A stretch of 8,795 nucleotides of DNA from Deltaproteobacteria bacterium. GTDB taxonomy: Bacteria; Desulfobacterota; Syntrophobacteria; BM002. The stretch covers positions 1 through 8,795 of the forward strand of contig JAGFXI010000064.1 of the NCBI GenBank assembly GCA_017861095.1, given 5' to 3'. Of this stretch, positions 1 to 6,829 are shown in pieces; positions within the stretch are counted from its first letter, which is position 1; every line of letters begins with the position of its first letter. The notes under the pieces were generated by a model that searched no databases, was not told the origin of the DNA, and worked only from the letters and a program-made list of their open reading frames with translations. Both the position numbers and the translations under genes were made by a program.

Positions 1-1
1 C

Positions 2-166
2 CTTGCCACCGCCCCCTCCCAGCTCGTTCATTCCTATGCCGGCATCCGGCGGATGGCCGGGGACCTGCGCCGGGTAGTGGAACTCCTGGATATGGGCATT
101 AACCCTGAGCGGCTGGAAGTGGAAATCAAGAGCCAGGAGCCGCCCTGGCTGACGAAGAAGAGTTAG
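2..166 (+). CDS. C-terminal fragment of an unrecognised protein
   Basis: An open frame enters from the left edge and ends at the TAG at 164-166, giving 54 visible residues. The peptide starts LATAPSQLVHSY and ends PPWLTKKS. It is mostly helical in character, with an amphipathic stretch (RRMAGDLRRVVELLDMGI) and a charged tail. I see no cysteine motif, membrane segment or catalytic signature, and I do not recognise the family. The frame is open throughout and its codons favour G/C in third position like the neighbouring genes, which supports real coding. It lies 107 bp upstream of the radical SAM gene on the same strand, so the two could be co-transcribed. No function is assigned. Confidence 0.55.
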   Translation, partial: LATAPSQLVHSYAGIRRMAGDLRRVVELLDMGINPERLEVEIKSQEPPWLTKKS

Positions 167-182
167 CGGTTGTGTCCCTGTC

Positions 183-234
183 GCGGAGCCCTTCGGGGGC
201 GGACGACCTCGCCTCCGGCGCAGGCCTGCTCCGC
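183..234 (+). other. GC-rich inverted-repeat region with UUCG hairpin between genes
   Basis: The gap 167-273 has no gene. It contains GCGGAG (183-188) facing CTCCGC (229-234). These enclose CCCTTCGGGG (189-198), which folds as a CCC/GGG stem on a UUCG tetraloop, then CGCC-TCC-GGCG and the palindrome GCAGGCCTGC. As RNA this could form a multibranched fold just ahead of the radical SAM gene. There is no T-run, so it is not a clear intrinsic terminator. The CCCTTCGGGG core recurs twice before ispG. Structured leader or chance folding of GC-rich DNA are both possible. Confidence 0.3.
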
Positions 235-273
235 AAGGGTGATCCAACCTGCCATCTGAGGGAGCGAGCGGCC

Positions 274-1320
274 ATGACCAGGTGCGTGAGCAAGACCTGT
301 CCCCTTATCCGGCAGGGCTACAAGCCTGGGAGCTGCCAGGTGGAGATGGGGGCCGATTTCCTGCCCGCCTGCGAGGCGACCCTCCGCTTCGAGGATGGGC
401 GCTGGGAGCGACTGATTGCGAGTACCCATCTGTCGCGGCCGGAAAACTACTTCTCCATCTACCAGTCCGGCTGCAACTTTTCCTGTCGTAAGTGCCACTC
501 CTGGTACTTCAGCAAGGTGGCAAAGGGTGAATGGCTCACTCCTCTCGATATCGTCGAGGCGGCGCGAGCCTATGAGAAGGAGGTGACGCTGGTGGAGCCG
601 CGAGAGCGGGCAACCGCCTGGCATGCCCACGAGACCTGTCACTGCTGCGGCGCCTGTGTCCTCACCGGCGAGCGATCCCCTCGCTGTCCGGGGATTCTCG
701 AGCCGGGTCAGATCACCCTGAGTCCCCAAGGATTTGGTCCGGCGCGGAACATCGTGGCCTTCACCGGCGGTGATCTCACCTGCCGCCCCGGCTTCTACGC
801 CAAGTGCGCCGAGCTCATCAAGACCGAGACGCGCCTGTGGTTCCTCCTCGAGACTAACGGCTACGGGCTGACACCGGCCCACCTAGATCTGTACCAGACG
901 AGCGGAGTGGACGCGTTCTGGCTCGATATCAAGGCTGAGAACCCGGAGCGACACCGCTGGCTCACCGGGTGCGACAACGAATGGATTCTCCGACTGCCCC
1001 AGGAGATGCGAGAGCGCGGCTTTGTCGTCGAGGTACTCTCCCTGTATATTCCAGGGGTCGTTGAAGCCGAGGAACTGGGCCGGATCGCGGTGCTCCTCGC
1101 GGCGGTTGACCCCCAAATACCGTTTACCGTGCTGGCCTTCTTCCCCGAATACCAGATGCGAGACACCCGGCCTCCTAACGTAAAGGAAATGATTCGGGCC
1201 TATGAAGGGGCGAAAGAGGCCGGTCTCACCCAGGTGAGACTCGGCAACCTGGGGATCTTCGCCAGAGGAGCGGAAGACTTCCGTCTCCTTGAGGAACGGG
1301 TGGACAGAAGGGCCTATTGA
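274..1320 (+). CDS. Radical SAM protein, PflA-like, with an extra cysteine cluster
   Basis: This is a 348-residue radical SAM enzyme. The canonical CX3CX2C motif (SGCNFSCRKCHSW, Cys67/71/74) would bind the 4Fe-4S cluster that cleaves S-adenosylmethionine. The following TGGD (about 164-167), LETNG (192-196) and WLDIKAE (216-222) segments resemble the core of glycyl-radical activating enzymes (PflA/YjjW-like). A second cysteine group lies between motif and core (Cys122, 124, 125, 128 and 138, in ETCHCCGACV and RCPG). It could hold an auxiliary Fe-S cluster. The N-terminus adds Cys4, 9, 21 and 33. I chose ATG 274, preceded by GAGGGAGCGAG, over the in-frame GTG at 172, whose extra 34 residues are low-complexity and overlap the GC-rich hairpin region. 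No glycyl-radical enzyme substrate is visible in the window. The next gene is ispG, itself an Fe-S enzyme, but a functional link is only a guess. The substrate is unknown. Confidence 0.85.
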   Translation: MTRCVSKTCPLIRQGYKPGSCQVEMGADFLPACEATLRFEDGRWERLIASTHLSRPENYFSIYQSGCNFSCRKCHSWYFSKVAKGEWLTPLDIVEAARAYEKEVTLVEPRERATAWHAHETCHCCGACVLTGERSPRCPGILEPGQITLSPQGFGPARNIVAFTGGDLTCRPGFYAKCAELIKTETRLWFLLETNGYGLTPAHLDLYQTSGVDAFWLDIKAENPERHRWLTGCDNEWILRLPQEMRERGFVVEVLSLYIPGVVEAEELGRIAVLLAAVDPQIPFTVLAFFPEYQMRDTRPPNVKEMIRAYEGAKEAGLTQVRLGNLGIFARGAEDFRLLEERVDRRAY

Positions 1321-1358
1321 TGCAGATGGGCTAGCCTGTGGAAATCGCGGAATAAATC

Positions 1359-1388
1359 TTGCGTTTGGAGAAACATCCCGGTTAGAAT
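1359..1388 (+). promoter_or_regulatory. Possible sigma70 promoter for ispG
   Basis: TTGCGT (1359-1364) is followed after 18 bp by TAGAAT (1383-1388). The -10 matches the consensus at five of six positions and the -35 only at TTG. It sits just after the radical SAM stop codon in a locally AT-richer patch and would give an ispG leader of about 185 nt. This is weak evidence, and read-through from upstream is an alternative. Confidence 0.3.
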
Positions 1389-1427
1389 CCACTGGCTGGC
1401 CGCGTGGATGTGAACATGGGTGGAAGA

Positions 1428-1507
1428 GGTGGCTCCGGATGCGCCTTGCCTTCTCGTCCCGGGCACCCTTCGGGGCTTGTCCCGAAACCCTTCGGGGGGA
1501 AGCCACC
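1428..1507 (+). promoter_or_regulatory. Structured leader ahead of ispG with competing hairpins
   Basis: The 261-bp gap 1321-1581 has no convincing gene. Inside it, GGTGGCT (1428-1434) can pair with AGCCACC (1501-1507). The enclosed segment holds TTCGGG (1469-1474), CCCGAA (1481-1486) and TTCGGG (1491-1496). The central CCCGAA can pair with either neighbour, giving two mutually exclusive stems. Each TTCGGG also lies within a CCCTTCGGGG that can fold alone on a UUCG tetraloop. Such a layout could switch between forms, but no ligand-binding motif of a known riboswitch is recognised and no T-run marks a terminator. Confidence 0.35.
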
Positions 1508-1581
1508 CTGCCTCTGGTAGCGGCCTCGCTTTTGGTCATGGAGGGGTTTTTCGAGCACTCGCAGCGGATGTCGGCAGCCGG

Positions 1582-2652
1582 ATGAAGATCCCCAGACGGA
1601 AGACCAGACAGATTCGGGTGGGAAACGTCCCGGTCGGCGGTGGTGAACCGATCGTGGTGCAATCCATGTGCAACACCGACACCCGGGATGTGGGAGCTAC
1701 GCTCGCCCAGATCGGTCGTCTCGCCGAGGCTGGCTGTGAGCTCGTCCGACTCGCCGTGCTCGACCAGAGGGCGGTCAAGGCGCTCGAGGCGATCAAGGGG
1801 GAGTCGCCTATCCCCATCATCGCCGACATCCACTTTGATCATCGCCTTGCCCTCGGCTCCCTTGCTGCCGGGGTAGACGGTTTGCGCCTGAATCCGGGGA
1901 ACATTGGCGGCGAGCGCGCGGTGAGCCGCGTGGTGCGGGCAGCGGCGGAGCGCCGGGTTCCAATCCGGATCGGCGTAAACTCAGGCTCTCTGGACAAGGA
2001 TCTCCTCAGTCAGTACGGCGGCGCCACGCCGGAGGCTATGGTGGAGAGTGCCCTTCGCCAGATTCGCCTCCTGGAATCCCTGAGCTTCCACGAGATCAAG
2101 ATCTCGCTCAAGTCCTCCCGTGTCCTGGACATGGTGGCGGCGTACCGAATCCTCGCCGACACCGTGGACTACCCGCTCCACCTCGGCGTTACCGAGGCGG
2201 GAACCCTGGTGAGCGGGACGGTCAAGTCGGCCCTCGGTATCGGCATCCTGCTGGCCGAGGGCATCGGGGATACGGTGCGCGTCTCCCTCACCAGCGATCC
2301 CACCGACGAGGTGCGGGTGGCCTATGAGATCCTCCGGGCTCTCGGGCTCAGGGAGCGAGGTATCGAGGTAATCTCCTGTCCCACCTGCGGCCGGTGCGAG
2401 ATCGACCTTATCGGCTTGGCCCAGGCGCTGGAAGGTCGCCTGCTCAAGGTGAAGACCCCCCTCAAAGTGGCCATCATGGGCTGTGTGGTGAATGGCCCGG
2501 GAGAAGCAAGAGACGCCGACGTGGGCATCGCCGGCGGCAGAGGGCAGGGGATTCTCTTTCGGAAAGGCGAGGTCATCGACAAGGTGCCCGAGGACGAGCT
2601 CATGCCCCGTCTGCTGAAGGAGATCTCGCTTTTGCTCGGTGAGGAGGTCTAG
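1582..2652 (+). CDS. ispG: 4-hydroxy-3-methylbut-2-enyl diphosphate synthase
   Basis: IspG (GcpE) is the penultimate enzyme of the cytoplasmic MEP isoprenoid pathway. It reductively converts methylerythritol cyclodiphosphate to HMBPP using a 4Fe-4S cluster. The 356-residue product has the expected N-terminal barrel, starting RRKTRQIRVGNVPVGG with IVVQSMCNTDT, ADIHFDHRLA and LRLNPGNIG. The C-terminal cluster domain carries SCPTCGR (Cys266, Cys269) and MGCVVNGPGEA (Cys301, Glu308), the three cysteines and the glutamate known to ligate the cluster. The length is close to the E. coli enzyme. I chose ATG 1582 because the family homology begins there. The frame is open upstream to 1420, but that extension is low-complexity and overlaps the hairpin-rich leader. 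No strong Shine-Dalgarno is seen right before this ATG (GGATGTCGGCAGCCGG precedes it). The gene lies 245 bp upstream of proS, a neighbour pair also common elsewhere (ispG-proS). Confidence 0.96.
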   Translation: MKIPRRKTRQIRVGNVPVGGGEPIVVQSMCNTDTRDVGATLAQIGRLAEAGCELVRLAVLDQRAVKALEAIKGESPIPIIADIHFDHRLALGSLAAGVDGLRLNPGNIGGERAVSRVVRAAAERRVPIRIGVNSGSLDKDLLSQYGGATPEAMVESALRQIRLLESLSFHEIKISLKSSRVLDMVAAYRILADTVDYPLHLGVTEAGTLVSGTVKSALGIGILLAEGIGDTVRVSLTSDPTDEVRVAYEILRALGLRERGIEVISCPTCGRCEIDLIGLAQALEGRLLKVKTPLKVAIMGCVVNGPGEARDADVGIAGGRGQGILFRKGEVIDKVPEDELMPRLLKEISLLLGEEV

Positions 2653-2671
2653 CCAAGACCGGCCGGCGGCG

Positions 2672-2706
2672 GGCAGAGAGCAGCAGGCAGTAGGCAACTG
2701 GCAGCA
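2672..2706 (+). repeat. Degenerate heptamer tandem repeat, GGCAGYA type
   Basis: Five 7-bp units lie in register: GGCAGAG, AGCAGCA, GGCAGTA, GGCAACT, GGCAGCA. They begin 20 bp after the ispG stop, in the 245-bp ispG-proS gap (2653-2897). The rest of the gap holds no gene and no clear terminator, but it carries the AT-rich repeat at 2830-2859. The units resemble the short tandemly repeated heptamers known from cyanobacterial and some other bacterial intergenic regions. Function is unknown. Confidence 0.5.
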
Positions 2707-2829
2707 AGACCGAGCCGGGTTCAGAAAGCCGCCCTCCGGATCTCAAGGAGAAAGGCCCGAGGTGACATGGAGGGTCGGTCTCAGCACGGGCCGAGAGATG
2801 GCAAGAAGCAGCGAGCAGTGAAGGGTCAC

Positions 2830-2859
2830 CTACAACGAATAACGTATCCCTTTCCTCCC
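2830..2859 (+). repeat. AT-rich repeat upstream of proS, copy 1
   Basis: An AT-rich stretch contains AACGAATAACGTAT (2834-2847), identical to 4366-4379 before rel. Extended to 30 bp, the two copies agree at 24 positions, including the CTTT that follows and a C-rich end. The units read as heptamers (CTACAAC, GAATAAC, GTATCCC). This copy ends 38 bp before the proS start codon. It could be a regulatory site or a dispersed repeat. Confidence 0.5.
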
Positions 2860-2897
2860 GACGTAAACGACTCGAATACCGACGTGAGGGCGACGGC

Positions 2898-4328
2898 ATG
2901 AAGAAAGGCATCACGAGACGAGATGAGGATTTTTCCCGTTGGTACACCGATGTCATCGCCGGGGCCCGCCTGGCGGATTATGCCCCGGTCAAGGGCTGCA
3001 TGGTGATCAGGCCCAACGGCTATGCGCTCTGGGAGCGAATGCAGTCCTGCTTGGACCGGATGTTCAAGGAGACGGGCCACGAGAACGCCTACTTCCCCCT
3101 TCTCATTCCTGAGAGCTTCCTGCACAAGGAGGCCGAGCATGTGGAGGGATTCGCGCCGGAATGCGCGGTGGTGACCCATGGCGGCGGCAAGCAGCTCGAG
3201 GAGCGCCTGGTGATCCGGCCCACGTCGGAGACCATCATCTGGGCCATGTACAAGAAATGGATCATGTCCTACCGGGATCTGCCGATCCTCATCAACCAGT
3301 GGTGCAACGTGCTGCGCTGGGAGCTGCGGACCCGCCTCTTTCTCCGGACTACGGAATTTCTCTGGCAAGAAGGTCACACCGCCCATGCGAGCGCCGGGGA
3401 GGCCGAGGAAGAGACCTTGCGAATCCTGGACATCTACCGCACCTTCGCTGAAGACTACAGTGCCATCCCCGTGGTGCCCGGCAGGAAGAGCGAACGGGAG
3501 AAGTTCGCCGGAGCGGTCCACACCTACACTATCGAGGCCCTAATGCAGGACGGCAAGGCCTTGCAGGCCGGGACCTCGCACTTCCTGGGGCAGAATTTCG
3601 CCAAGGCCTTCGACGTCACCTTCCAGAACCGGCAGGGGGAGCAGGAGCTGGTCTGGGCCACAAGCTGGGGGATGAGTACGCGGATGATCGGCGCCCTCAT
3701 CATGACCCACGGGGACGACCAGGGCCTCATTCTCCCGCCCCGACTGGCACCGACAGCGGTGGTTTTCATCCCCATCTTCAAGGGCCAGACCGGCCATGCC
3801 GAGGTCCTACAGTACGTCGCGCAACTTGCCGCTTCCCTCGGGAAAGAGATTCCCCACCGCGTCGACGCGCGGGAGGAGTATACCCCCGGGTGGAAGTTCA
3901 ACGAGTGGGAACGTGCCGGCGTGCCCATTCGGGTGGAAGTGGGACCGCGAGACGTCCAGCGGGGTGAGGCGGTGCTGGTGCGGCGGGACACGGGAGAGAA
4001 GATCACAGTTTCGGAGGAGGGCTTGAAGGACCGAGTGGCGGAACTCCTTGACGACATCCAGCGCTCTCTCTACGAGCGAGCCGGCCGCTTCCGAGAGGAG
4101 CACAGCCACGTGGTGGACGACTATGAGGTGTTCAAGGAGTTGATCGCCGACGAGGGCGGCTTTGTCCGCTCCTTCTGGTGCGGCGCCGGCGTATGCGAGG
4201 ATCAGATCAAACAAGAGACCATGGCAACCATCCGGTGCATCCCCCTCGAGGACGGGGGGGAGGAGGGCCGGTGCGTCCGCTGCAACAAGAAGGCTCACGG
4301 CCGAGTGTATTTCGCCAAGGCGTATTGA
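2898..4328 (+). CDS. proS: Prolyl-tRNA synthetase, archaeal/eukaryotic type
   Basis: This class IIa aminoacyl-tRNA synthetase charges tRNA-Pro with proline in the cytoplasm. The 476-residue length and sequence fit the archaeal/eukaryotic (short) form, not the roughly 570-residue bacterial form with an INS editing domain between motifs 2 and 3. Visible parts are RPTSE (107-111), motif 2 (RWELRTRLFLRTTEFLWQEG, about 140-159), motif 3 (GDDQGLILPPRLAP, 272-285), an anticodon-binding domain (about 286-390), and a C-terminal zinc-type domain with Cys428, Cys433, Cys447, Cys459 and Cys462. The protein ends in FAKAY; a terminal tyrosine is typical of this form. The ATG at 2898 follows GTGAGGG by 7 bp and the homology starts at once, so the start is secure. 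It sits between ispG and rel, flanked on both sides by short heptamer-like repeats. Lack of cis editing would leave Ala-tRNA-Pro correction to a trans factor, which is not seen here. Confidence 0.96.
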   Translation: MKKGITRRDEDFSRWYTDVIAGARLADYAPVKGCMVIRPNGYALWERMQSCLDRMFKETGHENAYFPLLIPESFLHKEAEHVEGFAPECAVVTHGGGKQLEERLVIRPTSETIIWAMYKKWIMSYRDLPILINQWCNVLRWELRTRLFLRTTEFLWQEGHTAHASAGEAEEETLRILDIYRTFAEDYSAIPVVPGRKSEREKFAGAVHTYTIEALMQDGKALQAGTSHFLGQNFAKAFDVTFQNRQGEQELVWATSWGMSTRMIGALIMTHGDDQGLILPPRLAPTAVVFIPIFKGQTGHAEVLQYVAQLAASLGKEIPHRVDAREEYTPGWKFNEWERAGVPIRVEVGPRDVQRGEAVLVRRDTGEKITVSEEGLKDRVAELLDDIQRSLYERAGRFREEHSHVVDDYEVFKELIADEGGFVRSFWCGAGVCEDQIKQETMATIRCIPLEDGGEEGRCVRCNKKAHGRVYFAKAY

Positions 4329-4347
4329 GGCTAAGGGCGACGCGGGC

Positions 4348-4391
4348 GGATAACAAATTCCGTATAACGAATAACGTATAACTTTACCCCC
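4348..4391 (+). repeat. Heptamer repeat array upstream of rel, copy 2
   Basis: The 65-bp gap between proS and rel is largely made of heptamers in register: GGATAAC, AAATTCC, GTATAAC, GAATAAC, GTATAAC, followed by TTTA and a run of seven C. The section 4362-4391 matches 2830-2859 at 24 of 30 positions. The array ends two bases before the rel ATG, so it occupies the place where a ribosome-binding site would lie. TATAAC at 4363-4368 or 4377-4382 resembles a -10 box, but no good -35 was found at the right distance. Confidence 0.6.
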
Positions 4392-4393
4392 CC

Positions 4394-6562
4394 ATGATCC
4401 GCCTGAACGACATCATTGACTGGGTGCTCTCCTATCATCCCGAGGCTGAGATCACCCTCATCGAGAAGGCCTACGTCTTTTCCGCCAAGGCCCACGCCGG
4501 TCAGGTGCGTTTGTCCGGAGAGCCCTATCTCATGCATCCCCTGGAGGTGGCCGGCATCCTCGCCCAGATGAGGCTCGATATCTACAGCGTTGCCTCCGGT
4601 CTCCTTCACGATACCCTGGAGGACACTCGGACGAACGTGGATGAGCTTCGTCGGCTTTTTGGCGACGAGGTGAGCCAGATCGTGAATGGGGTGACCAAGA
4701 TCGGTAAGTTCGAGTTCAGCAGCACCGAGGAGCGCCAGGCCGAGAACATGAGGAAGATGATCATGGCCATGGCCAACGACATTCGGGTGATCCTCGTCAA
4801 ACTGGCCGATCGCCTGCACAACATGCGCACCCTCTCCTTCCAGATTCCAGAAAAGCGCCGTGTCATCGCTCAGGAAACCCAGGACATCTACGCGCCCCTC
4901 GCCGGACGACTCGGGATCGACTGGATCAGGACCGAACTCGAGGATCTGTCCTTCTCCCATATTCAGCCGGAGACCTACGAAGAAATCCTTCGCGGGCTGG
5001 CAAAGAACGAGAAGGAACGGGAGCGCTACATCCGGGAGGTGATTGGCATCCTTCAGGGAAAGCTGAGAGAGTTCGGCCTGGAGGGGCGAGTCAGCGGCCG
5101 CCCCAAGCATATCTACAGCATCTACAAGAAGATGATCCGGCAGAACGTCGACCTGGATGACATCTATGACATCATCGCCTTCCGGATCATCCTCAGCAGC
5201 ATCCGCGAATGCTATGGAGCCCTGGGCATGATCCACTCCATCTGGAAGCCGATTCCGGGGCGTTTCAAGGACTACATCGGCATGCCCAAGGCGAACATGT
5301 ACCAGTCCCTTCACACCACCGTCGTGGGTCCCCACGGCGAGCGAGTGGAGATTCAGATCCGCACCGACGACATGGATCGGATCGCCAAGGAAGGGATCGC
5401 CGCCCACTGGGTGTACAAAGAGGGAGGAGCCGTCCAGGAGAGCGACAGCAAGCGGTTCTCTTGGCTGCGCCAGCTCCTGGAATGGCAAAAGGATCTCAAG
5501 GATCCCCGGGAATTTCTCGAGACCGTAAGGGTTGATCTGTTTCCGGATGACGTCTACGTCTTCACCCCCAAGGGCGAGGTGAAGTCCTTTCCTCGCGGTG
5601 CCACCCCCATCGACTTTGCCTACAGCGTCCACAGCGCGGTCGGGGATCGTTGCACCGGCGCCAAGGTGAACGGCAAACTCGTTCCCCTGAAGTACGAGCT
5701 TAATAACGGCGACATCGTGGAGATCCTCACCTCGCCGAACCATGTGCCCAGTAAGGACTGGCTGAAGATCGTCAGGACCTCACGGGCTCGCACCCGGATC
5801 CGCCATTGGATCAAGACGGAGGAGCGGGAACGAAGCATCGCTCTCGGCCGGGAGCTTTGCGACCGAGAGTTCCGCAAGCACGGCCTAAGCTTCTCCAAGT
5901 ACCTCAACTCGGAGACCATGGAGGAGGTCGCCCAGTCCTTCTCGTTCCAGAAGGTAGAGGATCTTCTGGCGAGCATCGGCTACGGGAAGGTCTCGGCTCT
6001 CCAGGCGGTGGGCAAGTTCACCACCCTTCGGGAGCCTGAGGCGGAGGAAACCGAAGGAACAAAAGACGTCCCGCCGGAGCGAGTGGAGCGCAAAGAGCGG
6101 GCCGGCCCCCGAGGCGGTGTCAACGTGAAGGGTGTGCCCGACATCATGGTCCGTTTCGCCAAGTGCTGCAACCCCTTACCTGGGGAGCAGATCGTGGGCT
6201 ATATCACCCGGGGGCGCGGCGTCTCAGTTCATCGGGTCGACTGCGCCAGCCTCCTCGCCAGCGGCTTTGAACGGCGGATCGACGTGGAATGGGACAAGGT
6301 GAACGGAGAGGTGCACCCGGTGGGTCTGGTGGTGGTGTGCGCCAATGTCAAGGGCATGCTGGCGGCTATCAGTGGCACTCTGAGCAATCTTGACATCAAC
6401 ATCTTGGAGGCGAATATCAGGACCCGGCTGGACAATCGCTCCGAGTGCAAGTTCGTCGTCGAGGTTCACGACTCTGAGCACCTAAATCGGGCTGTAGCCG
6501 CAGTACGGAAGATCAAGGACGTCCTCGAAGTCTATCGCTCGTCCACGCTCGAGATTCACTAG
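4394..6562 (+). CDS. rel: Bifunctional (p)ppGpp synthetase/hydrolase, RelA/SpoT family
   Basis: This is a full-length 722-residue long RSH enzyme that makes and degrades the alarmone (p)ppGpp in the stringent response. Domains in order are: HD hydrolase (about 25-180, with intact LLHDTLED at His72-Asp73); synthetase (about 235-345, with GRPKHIYSIYKKM, DIIAFRII, the RFKDYIGMPKANMYQSLHT loop and VEIQIRT); TGS (about 385-447, DVYVFTPKGEVKSFPRGAT); a conserved cysteine domain (Cys591-Cys592 in FAKCCNPLPGEQ, then His613 and Cys617); and a C-terminal ACT domain (about 645-716). The RFKD sequence (290-293) is the RxKD form found in bifunctional Rel/SpoT enzymes, unlike the ExDD of RelA-only enzymes, so both activities are expected. 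The family N-terminus (MIRLNDIIDWVLSYHPEA) supports ATG 4394, yet no Shine-Dalgarno is visible: the upstream bases are TTTACCCCCCC. The TAG stop lies within the left end of an inserted repeat element. The usual symbol could also be relA or spoT. Confidence 0.97.
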   Translation: MIRLNDIIDWVLSYHPEAEITLIEKAYVFSAKAHAGQVRLSGEPYLMHPLEVAGILAQMRLDIYSVASGLLHDTLEDTRTNVDELRRLFGDEVSQIVNGVTKIGKFEFSSTEERQAENMRKMIMAMANDIRVILVKLADRLHNMRTLSFQIPEKRRVIAQETQDIYAPLAGRLGIDWIRTELEDLSFSHIQPETYEEILRGLAKNEKERERYIREVIGILQGKLREFGLEGRVSGRPKHIYSIYKKMIRQNVDLDDIYDIIAFRIILSSIRECYGALGMIHSIWKPIPGRFKDYIGMPKANMYQSLHTTVVGPHGERVEIQIRTDDMDRIAKEGIAAHWVYKEGGAVQESDSKRFSWLRQLLEWQKDLKDPREFLETVRVDLFPDDVYVFTPKGEVKSFPRGATPIDFAYSVHSAVGDRCTGAKVNGKLVPLKYELNNGDIVEILTSPNHVPSKDWLKIVRTSRARTRIRHWIKTEERERSIALGRELCDREFRKHGLSFSKYLNSETMEEVAQSFSFQKVEDLLASIGYGKVSALQAVGKFTTLREPEAEETEGTKDVPPERVERKERAGPRGGVNVKGVPDIMVRFAKCCNPLPGEQIVGYITRGRGVSVHRVDCASLLASGFERRIDVEWDKVNGEVHPVGLVVVCANVKGMLAAISGTLSNLDINILEANIRTRLDNRSECKFVVEVHDSEHLNRAVAAVRKIKDVLEVYRSSTLEIH

Positions 6563-6580
6563 CAGGAGGCTGAAAAACTC
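6560..6580 (+). repeat. Left terminal inverted repeat
   Basis: It reads TAGCAGG, then AG, then GCTGAAAAACTC. Its first three bases are also the rel stop codon. It pairs with 6830-6850, differing only at the two central bases (AG versus TT). Confidence 0.75.
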
Positions 6581-6829
6581 CTCAACCGGGGGTCACCATG
6601 TATAGGTACGCAGGGCAGACCTGAGCGGGGCCGGTCGGTTCCGCAAGGCCACGCCACGGCGTGGTCGCGCCATGAATAAGGTTGTGGTGTTCCGGCCCGC
6701 CTGCAGAGCGGTGGTGCAAGGTTCGGCAGGCCTTCCGCCAGGCCAGAGAGGTAAAAGGATGCTCCACATACGCCTTGCTTTACCGACTAGCCCGGCGCAC
6801 GTGGCAGTCTCCTCCGACATCATGAAAAA

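Noticed and set aside
172..273. GTG start at 172 for the radical SAM gene (34 extra residues)
   Set aside because: The extension is low-complexity, overlaps a GC-rich inverted-repeat region, and ATG 274 has a better upstream purine-rich site.
1420..1581. Upstream extension of the ispG frame
   Set aside because: IspG homology begins at 1582; the extra 54 residues read through hairpin DNA and resemble no protein.
2653..2897. T-box or other tRNA-sensing leader before proS
   Set aside because: I could find no T-box core sequence, specifier loop or terminator/antiterminator pair; the gap mainly holds short repeats.
4331..5743. 470-residue open frame on the minus strand
   Set aside because: It lies entirely antisense to rel, whose domains are unambiguous; it is a by-product of GC-rich codon use.
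6582..6823. Minus-strand frames of 61 and 76 residues inside the MITE as transposase remnants
   Set aside because: Neither shows a DDE motif, helix-turn-helix or other transposase sequence that I recognise, and both are short with no clear ribosome-binding site.
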